A DNA stretch of 64,000 bases. Source: Moesziomyces globuligerus (lineage: Eukaryota; Basidiomycota; Ustilaginomycetes; Ustilaginales; Ustilaginaceae). Under the pieces are notes generated by a model. It did no database searches, had not been told where the DNA came from, and saw only the letters and a program-made list of their open reading frames with translations. Position 1 is the stretch's first letter, and each line of letters opens with the position of its first letter. The stretch is taken from positions 62,001 through 126,000 of the forward strand of contig JARVLF010000022.1 in assembly GCA_030849465.1 (NCBI GenBank), written 5' to 3'. Positions 45,077 to 56,400 of the stretch are shown one piece after another. The translations under genes and the position numbers were made by a program.

Positions 45077-48000
45077 ATGTCACCGGCCGTGACGCGCGCA
45101 ACAGCAGCCAGCGCGCAGTCCGGTTCCGAGCCCACACTTCAGCCCGATCGAACGCCTTCGTCCGCAAGCGAAGACCCCACTGCCGACGACCGAGGCGTAG
45201 CTAGGACGCCTTTCATCCCGAAACGCAAGCCGGTCAAGCCGACGCCGTACGCATACCTGGTGACAGAAACAAGCAACAGCGTCGACTCTCTGCCCATCCG
45301 AGACGTTCCAGCTCCTGCTCGGCCTGCTTCGGCGCTCGAGCCAGTATCGTATACGTCGCATTTCTCTCCTGCGCAGCAGAAGCAGGCGCGCGACACGCTC
45401 GCATCAGGCGCACCAGCGACTCGCACATTTCGATCGGTGTCTCGTAGCCTCGCTCCACCAACGACACCAGCGGTCACTGCAAGTGCACCGGTATCAGCTG
45501 CCAACACTCCTCGCCTCCGACCTCAGTCCACGTTTGCGAGGAATCCCTTTGCGACCGAAGAGCTAGCTTCGAGGCCCAGATCACTTACCCCGACCATCAT
45601 GGCTGCCCGAACCGCGCCAGCGGCTGCTCCCTCGACCCCCCGAATCAAGGCTGCCGTCTCGGCGGAAGTCGCGGCTCGAATCCGATCGCCCAAGAAGCAT
45701 GCGTCCACCTCGGCATTGAGAGCAACAGCGTCGTATGATCAGCGACAAGCCGTGAACTCCCGGTCGACACTATCTCAGGCCCAACCTCAGTCAACGAGAG
45801 AGGCAGAAAGGCTTGCTGAGGCATATGCCCACTCGTCCTCAACGTGGCAGCAGAACGGCGACGCTAGCACCGACGGAGAGCCCGCGGGGGACAGTTCGTT
45901 CGTCTACGATGCCGAAGCCGACACCCAAGCCGATGCAGGCGGGCAGGAAACGGTTCAGGTACATGTGCGACTTCGGCCGCCGAAGCGTGGGGAGGATTGT
46001 GCCTGGGTGGCCAATCCGTATTCGGGCACCGTGGCGCTGGAGGCCTCGATCGCCAGCGGCCGCACGCAGAGTGCCAACCTCGGCCCGTTCACTTTCGACG
46101 GCATCCAGACCGGGTCTGCCAATCGGCCGGTGTACATCTCGGTCGCACGACCGCTAGTCCGCGCGGCGCTGGACGGCTATGATGCGGTGGTCTTTGCCTA
46201 CGGCCAGACGGCCTCGGGCAAGACGTTCACGCTGTCTGGTGACGAGAAGGGCCAGGAGGCGGGTATCATTCCGCGAGCCGTGCGCGATATTTTCCGAGGC
46301 ATCCAGCAGAGTTCCGCGCGACGCGAGTACCTGCTGCGGGCGAGCTACCTCGAGATCTGGAACGAGGTGGTCAAGGATCTGCTCGAGCCGAGCAACGTGC
46401 CGCAGGTGCGCGACGACAAGCGCAAACGTGGCGGCAAAGGGACGACGGTGCAGCCGCTGCGCGAAGAGATCGTTACGAGCCCCGCACAGGTGCGCGAGCT
46501 GCTGGCGCGCGGCCAGGCGAACCGCCACGTCGGCGCGACGGACTGGAACGAACGGAGTTCGCGCTCGCACACGTGCTTCAAGATCACCATCGAGTCGTGG
46601 GAGCGCGACGCCCTATCGCACGACGATGTCCCCTCGCCGACTTCGGGCGAGGGCGCGGGTAAACTAGGCAAGAAGGTGACTGTGTCCGAGCTGTGTCTGA
46701 TCGACCTGGCCGGATCCGAGAAGTACGTCTCGCAAGGCTCGGATCGCCGTGCTGAGGGAGCGCACATCAACAAATCCCTCCTTACGCTCGGCAAGGTCAT
46801 CTTTGCGCTCTCCGAAAAGTCGGGCAACGGCGTGCATATCCCTTACCGCGACTCGAAGTTGACGCGCATCCTGCAAAACTCGCTCTCGGGCAACGCAAGG
46901 GTCGCCGTCGTCTGCACCATCAATCCCAACCCGAGCGCGGTGGACGAGAGTCTGTCGACACTCAACTTTGCCAAGCGCATCAAGAAGGTCGGCCTGCACG
47001 CGAGACGCAACGAGGTGGACGGCAGCATGGGTGGGCTGGGCGCCGAGGCACAGGCGTTGATCCTGCGATATCAGACCGAAGCGGACGCACTGCGTAAGAT
47101 GGTGCAGGAGCTGCAGAAGCAGGGCCCGACGCAGGTGCAGGAGGTGGCGGTGGACGACGAGCGCATTCGCGAGCTCCAGGAGCGACTCGACGTCATTGGC
47201 TCGCTGGTCGTGCGTGGTGGTCGTGCGCACGACAGCGAAATGCATCGAAATGGTGCCGGCGTTGATTCGGGTGACGAGGAAGACGACGAGCCCGGACAAC
47301 TGCGCACGCCGTCCGGGAGTGGATCGACGATCTCGACCTTGCGTTCCGGCTCGCACTCGACTCCAGCCACATCGCGCAGCACCTCGCAGTCGTCGTGCAT
47401 CACCAACGGCGCCTCCGCCTACGCACGTCCCGTGTCTCCGGTCAAGCGGTCTTCGGCTGTGGTGGCCAACTACGTGTTTGGCTTTGACGATCCGCCTGCG
47501 ATCCTGGCGGAGAAGCTGTTCCTGGCGAATCGAAAGATCGAGGCGCTGTCGCGCAGGCTTGCTGCGCGGCCGTCGTTGCCGTCGACGGACGAGGCGCAGA
47601 TGGAGCTGATCGCGCACCAGCAGCAGCAGATCCGCGAACTCGAGGCCGTCTGCGAAGCGCAGGCGCAAGATGCACCGCCCAAGATTCGCGAAGATGTGGA
47701 ACGCGAGTTCGCCGCTCGGCTCGCCGAGCTGGAGCGCAAGCTCGACGAGAAGGACTGCTTCATCGCCGAGCTCCAGGCCGAGAGCACGCGGCTCCGGCGG
47801 GCGAATGCCCAGCTCATGGAGCTGGCGCATCAGCAGACCCAAGACATGGTCGAAAACCTAGCAAGTCCCCAGCGTAAGCCTGGCTCGCCACTCAAGAGCA
47901 GCGATGCCGCCAATGCGCGCCGTCGAGGGATGCTGGAAGGCAGCCCGACCAAGCCAAGGCAAAGGCCGATGAGCCTCTTCGATCCGACGCCCAGCGAGCT

Positions 48001-48280
48001 CGCAAAAGCCTTTGGAGAGGCGCCGGGAGCGAGGGGCTCGGCCGACAGGGATATCGGGAAAAAGGTGGCGGCGACGCCGGCGGCGGCGGCGAACAGTCGC
48101 AGATCGATCAGCAACGACTACACCCTCCTCAAGCTCGGCACTCAGCATATTGAAGAGGAGATCGATCTGCGCTCGGCAACCATCCCGGCCTCAGAGACCT
48201 TTGCTGCCCTCCCAGGAGTGAACCTGGCTTCGCTGTCAAAAGCAGCTGCTGCCTCCGTCGGTCCTACCATCGCAGAGTAA
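45077..48280 (+). CDS. Kinesin motor protein, kinesin-7 (CENP-E/Kip2/Tea2)-like
   Basis: 1067 residues, one exon, ATG 45077. Residues 1-~290 are Ser/Pro/Ala-rich and disordered. The motor domain begins at VQVHVRLRPP (293) and ends near 650. Its nucleotide-binding motifs are intact: FAYGQTASGKT with the P-loop at 376-383, switch I NERSSRSH at 491-498 and switch II DLAGSE at 543-548. LNFAKRIKKV marks the motor end. The C-terminal part has short predicted coiled coils (REDVEREFAARLAELERKL; FIAELQAESTRLRRANAQLM). The central-to-N-terminal motor with a long N-terminal extension and the sequence IPYRDSKLTRILQNSLSGNA fit the kinesin-7 group, including fungal Kip2/Tea2. These are plus-end motors that regulate microtubule tips and polarity; subfamily placement is inference. 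Confidence 0.92.
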   Translation: MSPAVTRATAASAQSGSEPTLQPDRTPSSASEDPTADDRGVARTPFIPKRKPVKPTPYAYLVTETSNSVDSLPIRDVPAPARPASALEPVSYTSHFSPAQQKQARDTLASGAPATRTFRSVSRSLAPPTTPAVTASAPVSAANTPRLRPQSTFARNPFATEELASRPRSLTPTIMAARTAPAAAPSTPRIKAAVSAEVAARIRSPKKHASTSALRATASYDQRQAVNSRSTLSQAQPQSTREAERLAEAYAHSSSTWQQNGDASTDGEPAGDSSFVYDAEADTQADAGGQETVQVHVRLRPPKRGEDCAWVANPYSGTVALEASIASGRTQSANLGPFTFDGIQTGSANRPVYISVARPLVRAALDGYDAVVFAYGQTASGKTFTLSGDEKGQEAGIIPRAVRDIFRGIQQSSARREYLLRASYLEIWNEVVKDLLEPSNVPQVRDDKRKRGGKGTTVQPLREEIVTSPAQVRELLARGQANRHVGATDWNERSSRSHTCFKITIESWERDALSHDDVPSPTSGEGAGKLGKKVTVSELCLIDLAGSEKYVSQGSDRRAEGAHINKSLLTLGKVIFALSEKSGNGVHIPYRDSKLTRILQNSLSGNARVAVVCTINPNPSAVDESLSTLNFAKRIKKVGLHARRNEVDGSMGGLGAEAQALILRYQTEADALRKMVQELQKQGPTQVQEVAVDDERIRELQERLDVIGSLVVRGGRAHDSEMHRNGAGVDSGDEEDDEPGQLRTPSGSGSTISTLRSGSHSTPATSRSTSQSSCITNGASAYARPVSPVKRSSAVVANYVFGFDDPPAILAEKLFLANRKIEALSRRLAARPSLPSTDEAQMELIAHQQQQIRELEAVCEAQAQDAPPKIREDVEREFAARLAELERKLDEKDCFIAELQAESTRLRRANAQLMELAHQQTQDMVENLASPQRKPGSPLKSSDAANARRRGMLEGSPTKPRQRPMSLFDPTPSELAKAFGEAPGARGSADRDIGKKVAATPAAAANSRRSISNDYTLLKLGTQHIEEEIDLRSATIPASETFAALPGVNLASLSKAAAASVGPTIAE

Positions 48281-48538
48281 GGCTTTCCTCATGCGCCGAC
48301 CCTCCCTGTTCGCGCTTTCTCTTTTTCTCCCATCTTTTCTTCTCTCTTTCATCCTTAGACTATACCGAAAGCAATTGTGATACCTTCTGTGCTCCTTCGC
48401 GTACGAGCTGCCGTGGTGTGTATGTATGTGGAATGGACATGGGACTGGGTGGTTGAGTGACGGTTTTCGGCTGTCTTTCGTACAGTAAAAGCTTGAATTC
48501 TTCCCACAATTGGGGGGGAAAAAAAAAGTTTCAAAATG

Positions 48539-48553
48539 AAAAAAAAAAAAAAA
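48539..48553 (-). terminator. RNA polymerase III poly-T terminator of the tRNA gene
   Basis: Fifteen consecutive A on the plus strand, i.e. T15 on the transcribed-sense (minus) strand, starting six bases after the tRNA 3' end. This is the expected Pol III stop signal and supports that the tRNA gene is transcribed. Confidence 0.85.
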
Positions 48554-48558
48554 TAGTT

Positions 48559-48664
48559 TGACTAGTCTGGGATTCGAACCCAGGAATCCTGGTGGGACAC
48601 GTTGGATGACATGTTGCATCTTGATTCCTAAAACCAGTGTGTTAGGCCACTTCACCAACCAGCC
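48559..48664 (-). tRNA. tRNA gene with a ~32-bp intron; anticodon TAG (Leu-type) most likely
   Basis: Read on the minus strand: acceptor 5' arm GGCTGGT pairs with ACTAGTC (two G-U), discriminator A. The D arm is GTG...CAC with an A box (TGGTGAAGTGG), and the T arm CTGGG/CCCAG carries a perfect B box (GGTTCGAATCC). The anticodon stem CTGGT pairs perfectly with ACCAG only if a ~32-bp intron (48595-48626) interrupts the loop 3' of position 37, the normal eukaryotic position. The loop then reads TTTAGG|C, so the anticodon is TAG (codon CUA, Leu). Oddly, the variable loop has only five bases (GATTC), whereas leucine tRNAs normally carry a long variable arm. A weaker register (stem CTGG/CCAG) would give TTA. 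A poly-T terminator follows. Could be a divergent or inactive copy. Confidence 0.8.
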
Positions 48665-49352
48665 AGTGTATCACCGGCTCGCCCGAATTTGCCGTACACA
48701 TAGTCTCTTTGACCCCGGTAATTTGGTGGGATTCGGGCGTCGGCATCCGCATCCGTCTTGGCGGATGCAGGCACGCAGGGAGCGAGGTGGAGGCGGGAAA
48801 CGTGCGCACCCGGCCTAGGCTGAGTTGAACTGAGCCACCGGGCTCGAGTTGACCGTTTGGCCGCTTAGGTTGACCGTCCACCACCATCTTATCAGAATCG
48901 CCGCCACCGACCGACGATGCGATCTCCGACTACAACGCCAGCGGTTGTCAAGAAATCCACTCCCTGCATCGTCGCCGCCTAAACAGTCCCGGAGTCCGGC
49001 AAATCAGGCGTCGCATCGCGCATCTCTCCGAGCAGCACCGCCAACCCTCGCGCATAAGGACAACAAGGTTCTGGAACGGTATTCGCTTGCATCGTCGTAA
49101 GGCCTCATCACCGACACCGCACTGGTCTCTAACGGTCTCGAACGTTCTTGAAGCTACCACTCAGGAACTGCTGCGGGGACCTTTCTAGATCCAGATCAGG
49201 GTTCTTGACAACCACCGACGTCCGCTTCTACACGGCCCGCTTTGCCTACCGCGGATTCATGCAGATTTCGGCCAACCTGCTCTAGTCAATCTACCGACTC
49301 GACCACGACGGCATATGCGCTTCAGCAAGCGCACGTACAGACGTCGACCATC
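48665..49352. other. Intergenic region upstream of the DUF2015 gene
   Basis: About 690 bp between the tRNA 5' end and the next ATG. Short, unconvincing ORFs only. Probably holds the promoter and leader of the plus-strand gene. Confidence 0.4.
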
Positions 49353-49868
49353 ATGTACTACCGACTGTTGACGGTTTCGTTCGTGGTGGCGATGGCCATC
49401 CTGGTGTACCGCAACCGTGTCTTCTTCTTCGGCCTCATCCCGGACGCCATCGCCTCGCGGTTGCCAGCTGCACTACATCCCAGCGGCTCTGCGGCTTCCA
49501 CGCTTCCTTTTCACACGCCATCGTCGGGGGTGTTCGGTCGCCTCTTCACCCCTCGCCGCTACGCACCGGTGGCCGGATTCGACTGGTCAGCCAATGCGGC
49601 CAACGGGCTCTCGAGTACGCTCTTTGACATCTCGGGCAATCTCGACGACGACGCACGCAGCGGGCTCGATCCGACGGGCGCGCAGGATGTACAGACCATC
49701 ATGCAGACCCAAGGCGTCTCGTTCGACCAGGCACGCCTCATCAGGCATAAGCAGATCCTCGTCCAGAACAACATCGACCCTAACACCGGTCTGCCCCTCG
49801 ACGCAAAGGCCGTCACCAGCCTCGGCGGTCGTACGCCTGCACCGGGCCCGTCAAGAGGTCTGTGGTAG
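49353..49868 (+). CDS. Small DUF2015 family membrane-anchored protein
   Basis: 171 residues, one exon. ATG 49353 is chosen because the N-terminal membrane segment (YYRLLTVSFVVAMAILVY) begins directly there. A Ser/Pro-rich linker follows. The C-terminal half carries the pattern of the fungal DUF2015 family: NLDDDARSGLDPTGAQDVQT, then IMQTQGVSFDQARLIRHKQI and LVQNNIDPNTGLPLDAKAVT. This helical motif (FDQARL, NNID..G.P.D.KAVT) is conserved in ascomycetes and basidiomycetes but has no established function. It is probably a single-pass ER or mitochondrial outer-membrane protein facing the cytosol; location is inferred. Its 3' end faces the Ser-rich gene across 163 bp. Confidence 0.82.
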   Translation: MYYRLLTVSFVVAMAILVYRNRVFFFGLIPDAIASRLPAALHPSGSAASTLPFHTPSSGVFGRLFTPRRYAPVAGFDWSANAANGLSSTLFDISGNLDDDARSGLDPTGAQDVQTIMQTQGVSFDQARLIRHKQILVQNNIDPNTGLPLDAKAVTSLGGRTPAPGPSRGLW

Positions 49869-50031
49869 CCTCAGTGAAATCTTTGAACAATTCGACCCCG
49901 CTTCATTCAGAAAAGATCAGTCAGAAAGCGACTGCAGACGAGGAAGAGATGAACAGAGAAGAGATTACGGGAACATGCGGTACAAGTACAGAGATAAACA
50001 AAACACGGTGGACATATGATGGGGATCGAAG

Positions 50032-52427
50032 CTAAGCAGCAGAGGGGATGGGGTGTGGGTTCTGGGTCTGGGTTGGGTGGGGGTGGATCTGGTCGGAGAA
50101 GGTGCTTCTTCTCCTGCACCAGCCGTAGTCGTCGTTGTCCTCTGCGTCCGAGGCGCTAGTCACCGCTTCGGGGACGTCAGGAGAGTAGGCCGAACGGGAA
50201 AAGCGTCTGCCTGGCGAGTCGACAAAGAAGTCGGCCGTGCTGAGTGTGGGTCTACGGAAAGGGCTGAGATTGAAGACGGGGGGTGCGATCGAGTCGCGTC
50301 GCGTCGGGCTGAGGAGCGCGAGGTCGTCGTGCGACTCTCTGCGCCAGCTCCCGAACTGGAGCGGCACCACCTCTCCCGATCCGTCCGAAGCCAGACTATC
50401 CTGGCGGATGCCGACCGAGTAACCCCTAGCAAAGAGCTCCTCTTCCGGCGTGCATGGATCGATGCCCTGCCAGGCCTTCTCGTCGATCGAGTCGGCCAGC
50501 GACGTCTCGCGCGAATGGCCCTGCGGAATCGTTGGCATCATGCGTGCTCCTCCGGCGGAGAACGATCCTCCTTGCAGCGACAAGCCGCCCACTCCAGATG
50601 ACCGGCGCCGACCCATCTGCCAGATCGCCGCCGCCTCTACGGGTCTGCGGCGGAGCGAGGTCGCGCGTCCCAGAGAAGCCGTCCCCAAGACGACACCCTT
50701 CTGCATTGCAGGGCGCTGAACACGGGCGACTGTCTGGAGCCCGAAGCGCGCCGGCTCGCCGCGTACCGAGCTGCCCGTCGTCGACGGTCGCCCAGTCTTG
50801 ACTCTCGGAAGCGTACCAAAGCGGCCCTGTCCGAGCTCCTCCTGGCCCTCTGCTGGCGCCTGTCCGTGCCTCGTCAACTCCCGGTGTGGCGGCGCATAGG
50901 AGCTGCTGCTCACCACCGAGTGGTCGCGAGAGGCCAAGCCGCCCAAGCTCTCCTGATCCGCCGGATAGCCCGAGTAGCTCGACTCGGCGTAGGCGCTGGT
51001 GCGACCATCGTCGGAGGCGTCGAAAAAGACGTGCTCGAGCAGCAGACTGTCGCGCTGGTGGACAGGATTCGAGATGGTGCGTGGCCAAGTCGACTGGCTC
51101 GGCACTCTTGCGCGCTGAGCGGTGGGAGTCGTGTGCTTGCGCGGACGGTGGTTAATGCTGCTATGCCACGAAGCGCGGCTCGCAGCAGACTGGAGCGTCT
51201 CCTCCCACTCGCTCTCCTCTTGCTGCGAAGGCTTGATCGTCGGACTGCCCATCGAAGGCGATGCGAATAGCGAGCGAACCGACTCGCGCGAAGACGTGCC
51301 CTTGAGCCGACATCCCTCGCGCCGTCCCTGACTCCCCGAGCGTCGACCGGGAACGTCGATACCGCCCATCTCGGGCGACGTGGCTGGCGTCGAGGAGAAG
51401 CTCGACGTGAACGACGATGCCGACAACGGCGGCGAGAGCGGATCCAGCTCGAGCTCGGCGAAGCGTTCGGCGAGGGTCGGAACGGGCTCGTCGAGCGTCT
51501 TGGTGCGCGCACGCGGCAAGGTGCTGAAGCGCGGAGCCGACTCAGCCGACGTGCTGCTCTCGCGGACAAAGGGGATGATCTTCATCAACATGCGCGAGCG
51601 GCGCTTGAGCGACGAGGACGAAGAAGCGTTGGATCGAACCGAACCATCGTTGTGCTGGCTGCTTACGCTCGAGCGGGAAGCTTTGCCAGCCAGCTGTGCA
51701 CCTGACTGAGACATTTTCTGATGCGCACAAACCAAAAAAGAAGGACACGATCACAAGGTCAGCGACACTAGGCTCAGCCGGTCTCAGGCGGGGTCTCGAC
51801 AATGCTTACTAACCCGTTACGTTTGAGCTCCTGCGTAGGCGGCTTGGGTGGCGGCGCGAGGGCGATGGGCGGGTTGTATTCGAGCACCGACTTGTCCGAT
51901 TCCATCGACTGCTTGGTCGTCAGCGAGACCGACGAGCCGCGCGGCGGGATCCTTGTCGTCTCGAAGCCCGGCGTCGAGGGCGACTGGGAAGACTCTTCGT
52001 CCGACGATGCGATGAGCAGCTCGCGGATGTCGCCGTCCTGCTCGTCGTCCTTTGCGAGCTGAAGCGTGCTCTGCGAGTCCGAGTAGACGAGGAGCGTGCT
52101 TCGGGAGAAGTGCGTCTGCGAGTAGTGCAGCTCGTCGAATCGGGTCGATTCGGGCGTGCTGACGCTCGAGGCTGTTGCGGTAGTAAGCGCACGTCGAAAC
52201 GAAGGTCTTTGCGGGAAGCACGCCGATACGGGCGAGCCGGGGAGGCTGTTGGCGCCGTACTGTTGTGGGTGCAGGCTGTTGGAGCGCGAGCGCGAGGGGC
52301 GGAGGAAGCTCTCGGGGACGGTGAGCGACTGATTGCCCGAGCCGGGCTGCGAAGGGAAGTAAGTATCGTCGGTGCTGGTGCGCAGGCTGGAGGGCAATGG
52401 GGCGGAAAGGATGGAGATGTGGGACAT
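50032..52427 (-). CDS. Ser-rich disordered protein, two exons, unknown function
   Basis: Exons 52427-51810 and 51717-50032 join in phase 0 across a 92-bp intron (donor GTAAGC, acceptor GCATCAG), giving 767 residues. The frame continues upstream only through a TTG, so ATG 52427 (MSHISILSAPLP) is used. Without splicing, exon 1 would stop 12 codons into the intron. The protein is Ser/Thr/Pro-rich with many possible phosphosites, a DDEQDGDIRELLIASSDEES acidic patch in exon 1 and a basic LKRRSRMLMKIIPFVRE stretch early in exon 2. Short Arg-Arg-x-Ser motifs recur (RRPTLS, RRFSRS, RRRSTF). No folded domain, membrane segment or catalytic motif is visible. It may be a signalling scaffold or nuclear regulator, but I do not recognise it. 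Confidence 0.78.
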
Positions 52428-53426
52428 GATGGAGAGAGGAAAAGCGACGACTATTAACGTGCGCGCGTGCAAGTGGAGTCGAAGCTGGAGTCGAGCAGGA
52501 CGAGGGGCAAAGGGTTTGGGGGATCCGGATCGAGCCAAGGCGAAGCGAGGAAGAGAAGCATCCGACCTTATAACGGAATCCGACGGACAGCTGATGCGAG
52601 ACACACGTCTTGCAGCCTCGGCTACAAGGTGTCAGAAGCAGGAACGCACAGGTTCCGACAGTCAGGCACCGGTCGGCTTCGCTACACCACGCGGAGGAAA
52701 CCCACGCGGTGCGCTCGGCCATGTGCCCAGCACGACCAGCAGGGAGCTCAGCAGGGCAGACGGGCACCGGACAGACGCGCCGGGCTTTGTGAAACTTTCT
52801 TGCTGCTCGACCTGCCCGGATCCAAGTCAGGGGCATCGGCCAAGATGACTTCTGGAACTGGCTGGGAGATGCACCTTGTGGATGGAGCAGCAGGCGGGAG
52901 GGACGGCACGTTTGTACCGTCCCCATCGACGTCGAGCCAGAGACCGAATTCGTCGCAGCACCGGACTGCCAAACATGACTACCCTTGGGTCTCGTCACCC
53001 GGCCATGACGAGTCGCCGGCGTGAGAAGTCAGGGCGGACAACCAAACCAGAAAAGGCCCCGACCAAATGACTTTTCTTTTGTATTTCTTTTTCTTTTTTT
53101 TATGGGTGGGCCTCATGCTCCTCCGCTTCGCCCCCTTGTCCAGCATTTGCCACGACGATGTACTCCAGTCAGCCGTCAAACAGCATCGCATGCCGCATCA
53201 TCTCCATATTGACTGCGTATGCATCAACTCCGCACGCCCGCGAGCGGCCAGAGTCCAGGCCACCCGTTCGATGTCCGTCAGATTGCCTTGCGTCCGGGCA
53301 TCGTTCGGTAGTGCAATACACCGACCTCCGCAACCGTAAAACAACGGATACATTGTCTGACCCGAAAAGACTGTACCCCGGTCCTGGACAGGCTTGGTGA
53401 GATGCTCGGTCGACTCGTTTGGAGAT

Positions 53427-53475
53427 CGAAGTGGCGGATTCCACCGTGCCCCGAAGTGGCGGATTCCACCGTGCC
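53427..53475. repeat. Tandem duplication, 24-bp unit with 25-bp period
   Basis: The unit begins CGAAGTGGCGGATTCC and ends ACCGTGCC; copies occupy 53427-53450 and 53452-53475 and are identical. Confidence 0.9.
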
Positions 53476-56400
53476 ACCCGGACGACAAAGTGCCGGGTTC
53501 ATGCAAGCCATACCCAAGTGTCAGTGCCACGGAGGATGCTCTTGCAGGAACGGCGCGTCCTTCCACACCAGTTGCAAAGCCATAGCGACGTCTTTGCAAT
53601 CGTCTGACTGAGCCTAGCTGCGATGCAGAGATGTGCATGCCCCACGGGTTCAGGGTCCGCTGTGAGAATGTGACGTTAGAGAGGGAGGGACGGAGCTTGG
53701 GACTCGCTCGGGACCCACATGCCGCGATGTAGGATGCAGACACTTGCAGGCTGATGCATCGGCTCGACGTCCTGAAGGACGTCAATCCGAGACACTGCAA
53801 TGCGGCTCGGACCGGGCTGTCAGTTGCCAAATCTTCATGACACGACATGCTTGACTCTCTCACCTTGGGTAGCGTTTCTGCGTTCCGCCGATGCGGTGCG
53901 GTCGGTTGTTCTCACATGGGCTTCAGACGCAGACCGATCCTAGATACGAAGTTGATCGCTTCCGAGTCTCTTAGAATCGATACACAGGGACTATCGAAAA
54001 GTGGCCACTGCCTGTGAGTTGGATCGAGCGACTCCCCTTCTGAGAGTCGGGCTATGGGGTTGGCAACCTACTGCACCCAAGCCCGGAGCTCCGATCGGCG
54101 CTCGTTGGATAGGTGAGCATGGTTGCGGGTCTTGGGCCGAACGGTCACGGTTTCGGGCTCCGTCCCGATTGCTCTTGCCCGAAAGAAACGCTGATGTGTG
54201 TGGGTCGTGAGAAGGAGGCGATGGAGCTTCCCGATGCGGAAGATGTTACTGCTGCCAATCCCATGTCGGACTGTCAAAAAGCGCATCTGGTCAGCCGCAA
54301 ACACGACGTGCACACGTGCGGACTCTAAATTGTTCTTCCAAAAATACACCAGGTCCATTCCCCAGACCGCGGACCAAACCTTGGGGCAACAAGATCACAC
54401 AAGCGTAGGCAACAAACTCGCTCGTCCGTTCGGATCATTATCAAAGCAAAGGTTGCAAGACCGATCAGCTCAGAGGTTAGGGGGGAGGTTCTGGCAGGGT
54501 GCAGTCGAACGAATGGAGTGAAGCGTAAAGTAAACACGCCCCCAATCGACTGCATTTCCGTACGCCACTGATGTACAGATCGTCCAATGATTCTCGCGAG
54601 CAAAAAAACTCCGCGTCGATCCTGAATAGAAAATCAAAGCTTTCGCTTAAAGCACTTTGTATTCATATGCAGCCACGCGACGTGTCCAAGTCTGCGGTCG
54701 ATCTCAGGCCAAACCCTCTGGTGCGATTGTCGTCAGGCGGGGGCCGAAAGCCGCCGACCTCTCTGCAGTCCTCGCAGCACACAGGCCGCCGTCCTGAGGC
54801 CGACAACATCCACGACTAACTTTGAGCCCTGATCTGCTGCCCGAGGACGGTCTGTGATTCCCCATCCGGCATTCCTTCCCTCACCCGCCAGCCCGTCCGT
54901 CGTCACCGCTCCTGTGCTTGCCCCTTCCTTTCTTCGACCGATCAGCTACGATCGGGCCTGAGTGCCGGGATTTGACATGTGCGTGGCTGTCGCCGGCACT
55001 GGCGGTGATCAAGATGTGGGTCTAGCCTTTCTTCCCTCGCCGGTGCATGTGTCTGGACCGTGATCCTGTCGCCGTCCCGGCGTCTCGACGTGACCTCCGC
55101 CACCTCGCTAGGCGACTCGCATCTACCGAGGCCCATTATTCTCGCCATAGAGTCTGGAAAACGTGTTCTGCATAGCGGTTCCAGACTCCCACCCCCGGCT
55201 TCTGGGACCGTGGAGAGCCAGCCGAATGGAGCTGACAGCTGACAGAGCTCAAGCTTGGACCAAACATCTGGAACATCCCGGACGGCGAGCTGATCTGCCG
55301 TGTTGGATCCGGACCATGGTGTAGATCTAGCTGTCCGACACCACCGCTTGCGGCAGCCTGAAGAAGAGCGGGATCGCTCAGATTGTCCGCAGAGATCGGA
55401 TTGGCAAGCCTCGCAGTGTAGCTTTCCCTTTCCTTCGCTTGTTTGGCATACCGAAGTTCATTGCTTTGTGGCTTTATTGCCAGATCCAGCGAGTATTAGG
55501 TTGAACAAAGACCACGAGCATCGGAGGTGTTTGGCCGTGCCCGCCTAGGCGATGGACCGAGAACAATAGCAACATCCGTAAGGCCTCGATCATGCGCGCA
55601 CAAACAAATTGGACTGTCAGACTTAAAAGCCACACCGGTTAAAAAGGCTGCCAAGTGCGATCCGTGTAGATCGGGTCCCCTTACCTCCTTTTTTTCATCA
55701 AGCCACGCGCACGCATGGGCGTGATCAACTCGGGAGAGCACGCCTCCTCTACAGCGGGTTCGTCTGTTGCTAGCAGGTCCAGTTCCGGAACTCATGCCAT
55801 CTCCCATCCCTGTCTCAGCCATCACATGGTGGCCTTTGTTCATTTAAACGTCTCACAATGGCTGTCATTAGCAGAAGCGCGGATCGCATTTCATGCCCTC
55901 GAGCTTGCAACGCGTGATGAAAAAATCATGCACGAAATGTCACGTCTGTGGCTGCGTGATGCATTGTCATTGTCGCCACATTTCCGGCCCTGATTTTTGC
56001 CGTGGCGTCCATGTGTGTCAGATTGTGTGGCTTGCTCGCGACACTTTGCTCCGTCCTGCTAACGATGGCGCCGCTACCGTTGCATCGGTCGCTTAGCATG
56101 GTCTCGTCTGACAGCCAAAGGCGAGTCGTGCGCCACCTCGGATAAAAGATCTGCGTTCCGAGCCAATGCGCTGCACCCTACGGTTACAAGACCGGACCGT
56201 CCACGAGCATCGGAAAGGCTCACAATCATGACGCATCTTTTCCACTTCGGCACATCGTTTCAACCTCGAAGCCGGAAGAGTGCGCAGAGAGGTGCTCGCA
56301 GCCGCCTTTGATGGACATCGTACAATGTTAGCGGCTGTACGGAACCCTGCCGACCTTTCGGACCCTGCATGGGCTCCACGTCCCCTTGCAAGGTGCCAAA

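Noticed and set aside
48559..48664. Class II tRNA-Leu without intron
   Set aside because: Without splicing the anticodon stem has a mismatch and the variable region would be about 37 bases, too long; the intron model gives five perfect pairs.
53198..53863. 221-codon minus-strand ORF in the gene-poor interval
   Set aside because: No signal peptide, no motif, irregular composition, and it spans the 25-bp tandem duplication; probably chance.
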